Of a stretch of DNA of 64,000 bases, positions 35,801-46,472 are shown in pieces. Positions within the stretch are counted from its first letter, which is position 1; each line of letters opens with the position of its first letter. Source of the stretch: Acanthornis magna (Eukaryota; Chordata; Aves; Passeriformes; Acanthizidae); assembly GCA_036785705.1 (NCBI GenBank), contig JAWUZG010000297.1:620001-684000 (forward strand), given 5' to 3'. The translations under genes and the position numbers were made by a program. The notes beneath the pieces are model-generated. The model made no database searches. It was given only the letters and a program-made list of their open reading frames with translations, and had not been told where the DNA came from.

Positions 35801-36083
35801 GGTGCAGGCACTTGGAGCATGTGCTATTTGCAAATGTCTCCAGGTGTCTTTCAGAGGGCCAGCGTGTGTTGTTTTGGCCTTGAATTCTGCTGGAAGTCCT
35901 TCTGGCAAGGAAGCCTGCATGAAGGTGCTGCTAGTGAGGCAAAGATTTGGCAGCTGAGCTGCTGCCGGGAGTTGCAGGCGTCTGCCTGACAGTCAGTCCC
36001 TTGAGAGTGTCAATGTGCAGTCAGTCCCCTTTCCTAGGGGAGGTTTTTCTAGCGTGTTCCTCCTTGGAGTGTGTGAGGGCTCC
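29853..36083 (+). repeat. Array unit 2 (6,231 bp, with LTR insertion)
   Basis: Same long form as unit 1, with the extra paralogous block at about 33,900-35,000, plus a 1,389-bp LTR at 31,569-32,957. Without the insertion its length matches unit 1 to within a few bases. Confidence 0.9.
31569..32957 (-). mobile_element. Solo LTR inserted in array unit 2, with 5-bp target duplication
   Basis: The 1,389-bp insert starts TGTCAAGG and ends CTACCACA on the plus strand and is flanked by GAGGG at 31,564-31,568 and 32,958-32,962. Other units carry the empty site with a single GAGGG, which proves the insertion. Minus-strand orientation is suggested by AATAAA on that strand (plus-strand 31,770-31,775), about 200 nt from the 3' end, where R/U5 should be. 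Internal ~110-130-bp imperfect tandem repeats occupy about 31,830-32,220. No retroviral genes remain, so it is a solo LTR; the family cannot be named from sequence alone. Confidence 0.88.
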
Positions 36084-39000
36084 TGCTGGGGAAGTGGACA
36101 GCAAGCAAGGGCACTCTTGGTGGTGAAGGGAGAGAGAGCTGCCCAGGAGTGTTGGTGTGGTGAGTTACATGGAGCTCTACTTGGGAATTGGGTTTTTTTG
36201 TTTGCTGTAATATAGGACTGCTTTCCTATTGCTTTCATAGAGTGCACTCCATTGTACTCTGTGTAGCCTCTCAGGGGTAGGTTTAGGTTTTCTATGGAGT
36301 GGTCAGTAATTGGGATTGAGTTGTTTGTGTCGAATCATTTGTGTTAGGGAAGAGCTGCTTTTCTAGGAATAGATCAGATGGGCCATTTGTAAGTGCTGCG
36401 GGACAGAGTTACTTAAAGCACTGGCTTTAAGTGTGAGGCTGGGATTGGATGCAGCCGCCGCCAAGGCTCCTGTGTCTGAGAAGGAGTTGAGAAAGCCAAG
36501 GGCTGCTCTCTGGCCCTCGTGACTCAGTGGCCAGGCTGCTCTGGGAGCCTTTGTGTGAATCTGCCAGCACAGCAGCGACAGATGTCCCCGAGGAGCTTGT
36601 GTGAGTGCAGGTGAGATCAGAGCTCTTGAGCAGCCTGGAGAGCCTGGGGATGTGGCCACGGAGCTGCCAGGATATCTGGTGACCTCGGGGTTCCTATGAG
36701 CAGAGGGAGCACTAAGATGTGCCCATGGCACCTGTGTAAGTGCCTGTGGCTAAAGGGCTCTTTTGCAGCCTGGAGAGCCTTGGCATGTGGCCATGAAGCC
36801 ACAGTGCGTGTCTGTGACATCAGAGCGCTTTGGCAGCATGGAAAGGCCTGGAATGGCTGCAGGGGCCAGAGGTGAGTGCCTGTGACATCAGAGCTGTCCA
36901 GCAGCAGCAGGGAGACGGAGGGAATGTCACAGGCCATGCCCTGTGAGTTGCTGTGACAGCGTGGCTCCTTAGCAGCGTGCAGATTGCCAGGATGTTACCC
37001 TGCAGGCCCTGGCATTGCCCTGGTCGTGTGTGTTCTTTAGGAAGATAGAGAGAGCCCTGGCATGTCCCGCTGGAAGGCCAGGGAGTGGCAGTTGCAAAAG
37101 AGCTCCTTAGCACTTAGAGACACGTGGGATGTCCCCATGGAGGCACTGTGAGAGCCCGTGACCTCAGAGGTCTTTGGAAGCTGAGAGAGCCCCGGGATGC
37201 CATGGGATGTGAGCATGGGGAGCCTGTGGGCAGGTGTGATGTCCCTGCTTGTGCTGGTGCATCCCCCGCTGCCCTTTTTTCAGGCTGCAGCATGATATGA
37301 GAAATGCTGCTGAGGCCTTGGCCTTGACGAATGCAGCGGGGCTGAGATGCTGTGGAGCTTCTGAGAAACGCTGTGTGCTGCCAGGAAGTGCTGTGTTCTA
37401 AGGTGCTCCTGCTTTTTTTGCTTGTTGAACAGACTTTGAAATTTGTTTTTGCCTGGATGGCATCACATTGGTGTTGTCCCGCGTTCAGGGAAAGCTGCCG
37501 ATGAGAAGTGGGGCCAGGCTGAAGGCTTGTTGTGACTAAAGGCCATGCCTTGGGGCCCTGTAAGCAGGGGTGCCAAAGGAGGCCCTGGCAGCTGTGCTGG
37601 GCCGCAGCAGCGGTGAGCAGCAAAGTCCCTGTGCGTGGGGCCTCTGCCAGCCGGCAGCTGTCCCGTTTGCTGCACTCGGGGCATCCGCGAAGGAGCACGG
37701 CTCCTGGGCCCCCGATCCTGCTGCTCCCGGAGGCCTCAGGCTTTGGCCGCAGAGAAGATGGCAAGGCACGTGAAAGGAGTATTTCAGTAGCTTGGAGGGG
37801 AATTTTGCCTCCTAGAGCCTCTTTGTGTGCTTGTGGGAGTGCAGGTGTGCATGCGCTCTCTGCAATGTGGGAGAGGGGCTGCTCTGGTGGATTCAGAAGT
37901 GCTTTAGGTTTGTCCCTAAGTTAGGTCTCAAAGTTCCTGCAGTGCTATGGTAAGGCCTGTGTGGATCCTTTGCTGAGGTCTTGGGTTTCAGCTCAGTTCT
38001 AAGTGAAGTGTTGTGTAGTTGAAGTCCAGTTCAGTTGAAATGCCCTGAACTGCTGTTCCTGCCCTAAATTGTTGATTTGAATTTGAGTTATCAAGTGAAA
38101 TGTTGCTCAAGTTGAAGTGCTCCTAAGGGAAGTGCTCTTGAGCCTTTGAGCCATGTTCTTCTTATCCTGACCCTTTCTCTTCTTTAGAGACACAGCCTCA
38201 GAAACACGGACAGACAGACAGAGATAATTTGGGTTTGATTTCATTTTGGATTGATTGACTCTGGATTTTTGTTTGTTGCTTTTCCTCGCTGTGCTTTAAG
38301 CATGGTGTAAGTAGTAGAGTGAAGCTTGGCAAGGAAGCTTGTCGTGCTGTGGCTTTTCCATGAAATCTTTCTTTCCCGATAGCTTTCCTATGATTCTTGG
38401 AGTGATGTAAAAGTGCCTGTGCCATCACATCTCTTTAGCAGGGTGGAGCCACCTGGGATGTCAGCACCGAGGTGCTGGGATTGAGTGCCTGTGACACCAG
38501 GGCTTCTGGGCAGCATGCGGACTCCTGGCGTGTGCCTATGGCTGTCCTGGGACGGCCTGTGAGCTCAGTGTTCTTTTGAAAGCTGGATAGCTCTGGCGTG
38601 TCCCCAGGGAGTTCCTGTGCCAAGATGTGACCTGCTGGCTCTTTGGCAGCCTGGAGATGGCTGGAGTGTGCCCTGGGGGCAAGTGTGAGTGTCAGGGACT
38701 TGCCAGCTCTTGAGGAGGATGGAGGGTGCAGGGATGTCCCCATGGAGGCCCTGTGAGTGCCTGTGAGCTGGCGGCACCTTAGCAGCGTGAGACTCGTTGG
38801 CTGTCAGCCCTGAGAGCCTGTTGAAGGCCGTGATGTGCGTGCAGAGAGGTTTGTCAAATGGGAGAGTCGTGGCATGTCCCTATGGAGCCGCTGGGGTTGT
38901 GTTTGCCCTCAGTGTTCTTGAGGAGCCTCGAGAGCCCTGGCACGGCCCCGTGGAAGCGCAGGGAGTGCCTGTGACATAGCAGCGGTGCCTGATGAGATCA

Positions 39001-39546
39001 GTGGGCCCTGGGATGTCAGCTTGGAATGGCTGTGAGTGCCTGAGAGCACACGTCTGTCTCTCATGGCCGGAGAGCTGTGGCAGGTGCCGATGGTAGGTGT
39101 GTGAGTGCAGGTGAGCTCAGGGCTCTGCAGAAGGCTGTAGGCCTGTGGGCTGTGAGGCTGGAAGGCCTGGGAGTGCTTTGGAGCTGAGTGCTCTGTAGCA
39201 GTCGGGAGCCGCCTGGGAGGTTGTAGCAGGATGCTTTGGGCCGGCTGCTTTGCCTTGGAACGTGGTGCAGGCACTTGGAGCATGTGCTATTTGCAAATGT
39301 CTCCAGGTGTCTTTCAGAGGGCCAGCGTGTGTTGTTTTGGCCTTGAATTCTGCTGGAAGTCCTTCTGGCAAGGAAGCCTGCATGAAGGTGCTGCTAGTGA
39401 GGCAAAGATTTGGCAGCTGAGCTGCTGCCGGGAGTTGCAGGCGTCTGCCTGACAGTCAGTCCCTTGAGAGTGTCAATGTGCAGTCAGTCCCCTTTCCTAG
39501 GGGAGGTTTTTCTAGCGTGTTCCTCCTTGGAGTGTGTGAGGGCTCC
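36084..39546 (+). repeat. Array unit 3 (3,463 bp, A type)
   Basis: First unit of the short form, lacking the extra 1.38-kb block of units 1-2. Its variant positions define the A class, for example TTGTTTGCTGTAATATAGG near 36,200. Confidence 0.95.
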
Positions 39547-40075
39547 TGCTGGGGAAGTGGACAGCAAGCAAGGGCACTCTTGGTGGTGAAGGGAGAGAGA
39601 GCTGCCCAGGAGTGTTGGTGTGGTGAGTTACATGGAGCTCTACTTGGGAATTGGGTTTTTTTGCTTGCTGTAAGATATGACTGCTTTCCTCTTGTTTTCA
39701 TAGAGTGCACTCCATTGTACTCTGTGTAGCCTCCCAGGAGTAGGTTTAGCTTTTCTATGGAGTGGTCAGTAATTGGGATTGAGTTGTTTGTGTCGAATCA
39801 TTTGTGTTAGGGAAGAGCTGCTTTTCTAGGAATAGATCAGATGGGCCATTTGTAAGTGCTGCGGGACAGAGTTACTTAAAGCACTGGCTTTAAGTGTGAG
39901 GCTGGGATTGGATGCAGCCGCCGCCAAGGCTCCTGTGTCTGAGAAGGAGTTGAGAAAGCCAAGGGCTGCTCTCTGGCCCTCGTGACTCAGTGGCCAGGCT
40001 GCTCTGGGAGCCTTTGTGTGAATCTGCCAGCACAGCAGCGACAGATGTCCCCGAGGAGCTTGTGTGAGTGCAGGT

Positions 40076-40450
40076 GAGATCAGAGCTCTTGAGCAGCCTG
40101 GAGAGCCTGGGGATGTGGCCACGGAGCTGCCAGGATATCTGGTGACCTCGGGGTTCCTATGAGCAGAGGGAGCACTAAGATGTGCCCATGGCACCTGTGT
40201 AAGTGCCTGTGGCTAAAGGGCTCTTTTGCAGCCTGGAGAGCCTTGGCATGTGGCCATGAAGCCACAGTGCGTGTCTGTGACATCAGAGCGCTTTGGCAGA
40301 ATGGATAGGCCTGGAATGGCTGCAGGGGCCAGAGGTGAGTGCCTGTGACATCAGAGCTGTCCAGCAGCAGCAGGGAGACGGAGGGAATGTCACAGGCCAT
40401 GCCCTGTGAGTTGCTGTGACAGCGTGGCTCCTTAGCAGCGTGCAGATTGC
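40076..40450 (+). repeat. ~69-bp sub-repeats inside a unit (representative stretch)
   Basis: Related phrases of the kind GACATCAGAGCTCTTTGGCAG start at about 40,076, 40,210, 40,279, 40,348 and 40,419, spaced by one or two times 67-71 bp. Each is preceded by a version of GTGAGTGCCTGT. The same phrases recur elsewhere in the unit (for example around 41,900-42,550). Much of the 3.46-kb unit therefore seems to have grown from a diverged short tandem repeat. Confidence 0.8.
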
Positions 40451-41660
40451 CGGGATGTTACCCTGCAGGCCCTGGCATTGCCCTTGTTGTGTGTGTTGTT
40501 TAGGAAGATAGAGAGAGCCCTGGCATGTCCCGCTGGAAGGCCAGGGAGTGGCAGTTGCAAAAGAGCTCCTTAGCACTTAGAGACACGTGGGATGTCCCCA
40601 TGGAGGCACTGTGAGAGCCCGTGACCTCAGAGGTCTTTGGAAGCTGAGAGAGCCCCGGGATGCCATGGGATGTGAGCATGGGGAGCCTGTGGGCAGGTGT
40701 GATGTCCCTGCTTGTGCTGGTGCATCCCCCGCTGCCCTTTTTTCAGGCTGCAGCATGATATGAGAAATGCTGCTGAGGCCTTGGCCTTGACGAATGCAGC
40801 GGGGCTGAGATGCTGTGGAGCTTCTGAGAAACGCTGTGTGCTGCCAGGAAGTGCTGTGTTCTAAGGTGCTCCTGCTTTTTTTGCTTGTTGAACAGACTTT
40901 GAAATTTGTTTTTGCCTGGATGGCATCACATTGGTGTTGTCCTGCGTTCAGGGAAAGCTGCCGATGAGAAGTGGGGCCAGGCTGAAGGCTTGTTGTGACT
41001 AAAGGCCATGCCTCGGGGCCCTGTAAGCAGGGGTGCCAAAGGAGGCCCTGGCAGCTGTGCTGGGCCGCAGCAGCGGTGAGCAGCAAAGTCCCTGTGCGTG
41101 GGGCCTCTGCCAGCCAGCAGCTGTCCCGTTTGCTGCACTCGGGGCATCCGCGAAGGAGCACGGCTCCTGGGCCCCCGATCCTGCCGCTCCCGGAGGCCTC
41201 AGGCTTTGGCCGCAGAGAAGATGGCAAGGCACGTGAAAGGAGTATTTCAGTAGCTTGGAGGGGAATTTTGCCTCGTAGAGCCTCTTTGTGTGCTTGTGGG
41301 AGTGCAGGTGTGCATGCGCTCTCTGCAATGTGGGAGAGGGGCTGCTCTGGTGGATTCAGAAGTGCTTTAGGTTTGTCCCTAAGTTAGGTCTCAAAGTTCC
41401 TGCAGTGCTATGGTAAGGCCTGTGTGGATCCTTTGCTGAGGTCTTGGGTTTCAGCTCAGTTCTAAGTGAAGTGTTGTGTAGTTGAAGTCCAGTTCAGTTG
41501 AAATGCCCTGAACTGCTGTTCCTGCCCTAAATTGTTGATTTGAATTTGAGTTATCAAGTGAAATGTTGCTCAAGTTGAAGTGCTCCTAAGGGAAGTGCTC
41601 TTGAGCCTTTGAGCCATGTTCTTCTTATCCTGACCCTTTCTCTTCTTTAGAGACACAGCC

Positions 41661-41690
41661 TCAGAAACACAGACAGACAGACAGAGATAA
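41661..41690 (+). repeat. CAGA tetranucleotide motif, one per unit
   Basis: A short CAGACAGACAGA run near the AT-rich end of each unit. In long units 1 and 2 a second, longer version with alternating CA is present (about 28,375-28,410 and 34,607-34,640). Confidence 0.7.
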
Positions 41691-43009
41691 TTTGGGTTTG
41701 ATTTCATTTTGGATTGATTGACTCTGGATTTTTGTTTGTTGCTTTTCCTCGCTGTGCTTTAAGCATGGTGTAAGTAGTAGAGTGAAGCTTGGCAAGGAAG
41801 CTTGTCGTGCTGTGGCTTTTCCATGAAATCTTTCTTTCCCGATAGCTTTCCTATGATTCTTGGAGTGATGTAAAAGTGCCTGTGCCATCACATCTCTTTA
41901 GCAGCGTGGAGCCACCTGGGATGTCAGCACCGAGGTGCTGGGATTGAGTGCCTGTGACACCAGGGCTTCTGGGCAGCGTGTGGACTCCTGGCGTGTGCCT
42001 ATGGCTGTCCTGGGACGGCCTGTGAGCTCAGTGTTCTTTTGAAAGCTGGATAGCTCTGGCGTGTCCCCAGGGAGTTCCTGTGCCAAGATGTGACCTCCTG
42101 GCTCTTTGGCAGCCTGGAGATGGCTGGAGTGTGCCCTGGGGGCAAGTGTGAGTGTCAGGGACTTGCCAGCTCTTGAGGAGGATGGAGGGTGCAGGGATGT
42201 CCCCATGGAGGCCCTGTGAGTGCCTGTGAGCTGGCGGCACCTTAGCAGCGTGAGACTCGTGGGCTGTCAGCCCTGAGAGCCTGTTGAAGGCCGTGATGTG
42301 CGTGCAGAGAGGTTTGTCAAATGGGAGAGTCGTGGCATGTCCCTATGGAGCCGCTGGGGTTGTGTTTGCCCTCAGTGTTCTTGAGGAGCCTCAAGAGCCC
42401 TGGCACGGCCCCGTGGAAGCGCAGGGAGTGCCTGTGACATAGCAGCGGTGCCTGATGAGATCAGTGGGCCCTGGGATGTCAGCTTGGAATGGCTGTGAGT
42501 GCCTGAGAGCACACGTCTGTCTCTCATGGCCGGAGAGCTGTGGCAGGTGCCGATGGTAGGTGTGTGAGTGCAGGTGAGCTCAGGGCTCTGCAGAAGGCTG
42601 TAGGCCTGTGGGCTGTGAGGCTGGAAGGCCTGGGAGTGCTTTGGAGCTGAGTGCTCTGTAGCAGTCGGGAGCCGCCTGGGAGGTTGTAGCAGGATGCTTT
42701 GGGCCGGCTGCTTTGCCTTGGAACGTGGTGCAGGCACTTGGAGCATGTGCTATTTGCAAATGTCTCCAGGTGTCTTTCAGAGGGCCAGCGTGTGTTGTTT
42801 TGGCCTTGAATTCTGCTGGAAGTCCTTCTGGCAAGGAAGCCTGCATGAAGGTGCTGCTAGTGAGGCAAAGATTTGGCAGCTGAGCTGCTGCCGGGAGTTG
42901 CAGGCGTCTGCCTGACAGTCAGTCCCTTGAGAGTGTCAATGTGCAGTCAGTCCCCTTTCCTAGGGGAGGTTTTTCTAGCGTGTTCCTCCTTGGAGTGTGT
43001 GAGGGCTCC

Positions 43010-46000
43010 TGCTGGGGAAGTGGACAGCAAGCAAGGGCACTCTTGGTGGTGAAGGGAGAGAGAGCTGCCCAGGAGTGTTGGTGTGGTGAGTTACATGGAG
43101 CTCTACTTGGGAATTGGGTTTTTTTGTTTGCTGTAATATAGGACTGCTTTCCTATTGCTTTCATAGAGTGCACTCCATTGTACTCTGTGTAGCCTCTCAG
43201 GGGTAGGTTTAGGTTTTCTATGGAGTGGTCAGTAATTGGGATTGAGTTGTTTGTGTCGAATCATTTGTGTTAGGGAAGAGCTGCTTTTCTAGGAATAGAT
43301 CAGATGGGCCATTTGTAAGTGCTGCGGGACAGAGTTACTTAAAGCACTGGCTTTAAGTGTGAGGCTGGGATTGGATGCAGCCGCCGCCAAGGCTCCTGTG
43401 TCTGAGAAGGAGTTGAGAAAGCCAAGGGCTGCTCTCTGGCCCTCGTGACTCAGTGGCCAGGCTGCTCTGGGAGCCTTTGTGTGAATCTGCCAGCACAGCA
43501 GCGACAGATGTCCCCGAGGAGCTTGTGTGAGTGCAGGTGAGATCAGAGCTCTTGAGCAGCCTGGAGAGCCTGGGGATGTGGCCACGGAGCTGCCAGGATA
43601 TCTGGTGACCTCGGGGTTCCTATGAGCAGAGGGAGCACTAAGATGTGCCCATGGCACCTGTGTAAGTGCCTGTGGCTAAAGGGCTCTTTTGCAGCCTGGA
43701 GAGCCTTGGCATGTGGCCATGAAGCCACAGTGCGTGTCTGTGACATCAGAGCGCTTTGGCAGCATGGAAAGGCCTGGAATGGCTGCAGGGGCCAGAGGTG
43801 AGTGCCTGTGACATCAGAGCTGTCCAGCAGCAGCAGGGAGACGGAGGGAATGTCACAGGCCATGCCCTGTGAGTTGCTGTGACAGCGTGGCTCCTTAGCA
43901 GCGTGCAGATTGCCAGGATGTTACCCTGCAGGCCCTGGCATTGCCCTGGTCGTGTGTGTTCTTTAGGAAGATAGAGAGAGCCCTGGCATGTCCCGCTGGA
44001 AGGCCAGGGAGTGGCAGTTGCAAAAGAGCTCCTTAGCACTTAGAGACACGTGGGATGTCCCCATGGAGGCACTGTGAGAGCCCGTGACCTCAGAGGTCTT
44101 TGGAAGCTGAGAGAGCCCCGGGATGCCATGGGATGTGAGCATGGGGAGCCTGTGGGCAGGTGTGATGTCCCTGCTTGTGCTGGTGCATCCCCCGCTGCCC
44201 TTTTTTCAGGCTGCAGCATGATATGAGAAATGCTGCTGAGGCCTTGGCCTTGACGAATGCAGCGGGGCTGAGATGCTGTGGAGCTTCTGAGAAACGCTGT
44301 GTGCTGCCAGGAAGTGCTGTGTTCTAAGGTGCTCCTGCTTTTTTTGCTTGTTGAACAGACTTTGAAATTTGTTTTTGCCTGGATGGCATCACATTGGTGT
44401 TGTCCCGCGTTCAGGGAAAGCTGCCGATGAGAAGTGGGGCCAGGCTGAAGGCTTGTTGTGACTAAAGGCCATGCCTTGGGGCCCTGTAAGCAGGGGTGCC
44501 AAAGGAGGCCCTGGCAGCTGTGCTGGGCCGCAGCAGCGGTGAGCAGCAAAGTCCCTGTGCGTGGGGCCTCTGCCAGCCGGCAGCTGTCCCGTTTGCTGCA
44601 CTCGGGGCATCCGCGAAGGAGCACGGCTCCTGGGCCCCCGATCCTGCTGCTCCCGGAGGCCTCAGGCTTTGGCCACAGAGAAGATGGCAAGGCACGTGAT
44701 AGGAGTATTTCAGTAGCTTGGAGGGGAATTTTGCCTCCTAGAGCCTCTTTGTGTGCTTGTGGGAGTGCAGGTGTGCATGCGCTCTCTGCAATGTGGGAGA
44801 GGGGCTGCTCTGGTGGATTCAGAAGTGCTTTAGGTTTGTCCCTAAGTTAGGTCTCAAAGTTCCTGCAGTGCTATGGTAAGGCCTGTGTGGATCCTTTGCT
44901 GAGGTCTTGGGTTTCAGCTCAGTTCTAAGTGAAGTGTTGTGTAGTTGAAGTCCAGTTCAGTTGAAATGCCCTGAACTGCTGTTCCTGCCCTAAATTGTTG
45001 ATTTGAATTTGAGTTATCAAGTGAAATGTTGCTCAAGTTGAAGTGCTCCTAAGGGAAGTGCTCTTGAGCCTTTGAGCCATGTTCTTCTTATCCTGACCCT
45101 TTCTCTTCTTTAGAGACACAGCCTCAGAAACACGGACAGACAGACAGAGATAATTTGGGTTTGATTTCATTTTGGATTGATTGACTCTGGATTTTTGTTT
45201 GTTGCTTTTCCTCGCTGTGCTTTAAGCATGGTGTAAGTAGTAGAGTGAAGCTTGGCAAGGAAGCTTGTCGTGCTGTGGCTTTTCCATGAAATCTTTCTTT
45301 CCCGATAGCTTTGCTATGATTCTTGGAGTGATGTAAAAGTGCCTGTGCCATCACATCTCTTTAGCAGGGTGGAGCCACCTGGGATGTCAGCACCGAGGTG
45401 CTGGGATTGAGTGCCTGTGACACCAGGGCTTCTGGGCAGCATGCGGACTCCTGGCGTGTGCCTATGGCTGTCCTGGGACGGCCTGTGAGCTCAGTGTTCT
45501 TTTGAAAGCTGGATAGCTCTGGCGTGTCCCCAGGGAGTTCCTGTGCCAAGATGTGACCTGCTGGCTCTTTGGCAGCCTGGAGATGGCTGGAGTGTGCCCT
45601 GGGGGCAAGTGTGAGTGTCAGGGACTTGCCAGCTCTTGAGGAGGATGGAGGGTGCAGGGATGTCCCCATGGAGGCCCTGTGAGTGCCTGTGAGCTGGCGG
45701 CACCTTAGCAGCGTGAGACTCGTGGGCTGTCAGCCCTGAGAGCCTGTTGAAGGCCGTGATGTGCGTGCAGAGAGGTTTGTCAAATGGGAGAGTCGTGGCA
45801 TGTCCCTATGGAGCCGCTGGGGTTGTGTTTGCCCTCAGTGTTCTTGAGGAGCCTCAAGAGCCCTGGGACGGCCCCGTGGAAGCGCAGGGAGTGCCTGTGA
45901 CATAGCAGCGGTGCCTGATGAGATCAGTGGGCCCTGGGATGTCAGCTTGGAATGGCTGTGAGTGCCTGAGAGCACACGTCTGTCTCTCATGGCCGGAGAG

Positions 46001-46472
46001 CTGTGGCAGGTGCCGATGGTAGGTGTGTGAGTGCAGGTGAGCTCAGGGCTCTGCAGAAGGCTGTAGGCCTGTGGGCTGTGAGGCTGGAAGGCCTGGGAGT
46101 GCTTTGGAGCTGAGTGCTCTGTAGCAGTCGGGAGCCGCCTGGGAGGTTGTAGCAGGATGCTTTGGGCCGGCTGCTTTGCCTTGGAACGTGGTGCAGGCAC
46201 TTGGAGCATGTGCTATTTGCAAATGTCTCCAGGTGTCTTTCAGAGGGCCAGCGTGTGTGGTTTTGGCCTTGAATTCTGCTGGAAGTCCTTCTGGCAAGGA
46301 AGCCTGCATGAAGGTGCTGCTAGTGAGGCAAAGATTTGGCAGCTGAGCTGCTGCCGGGAGTTGCAGGCGTCTGCCTGACAGTCAGTCCCTTGAGAGTGTC
46401 AATGTGCAGTCAGTCCCCTTTCCTAGGGGAGGTTTTTCTAGCGTGTTCCTCCTTGGAGTGTGTGAGGGCTCC
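43010..46472 (+). repeat. Array unit 5 (3,463 bp, A type)
   Basis: Matches unit 3 at the class-defining positions. A private change near 44,690-44,700 (CACGTGATAGG in place of CACGTGAAAGG) marks this copy. Confidence 0.95.

Larger units (their letters stand above)
39547..43009 (+). repeat. Array unit 4 (3,463 bp, B type)
   Basis: Differs from unit 3 at consistent positions, for example GGCAGAATGGATAGG (near 40,295) where A units have GGCAGCATGGAAAGG. These variants recur two units later. Confidence 0.95.

Noticed and set aside
37114..37764. 216-codon antisense frame and other frames repeated in each array unit
   Set aside because: They lack domains, are low in complexity, overlap on both strands and are conserved only as copies of the same DNA. 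Unit 6 carries a frameshift in this frame.
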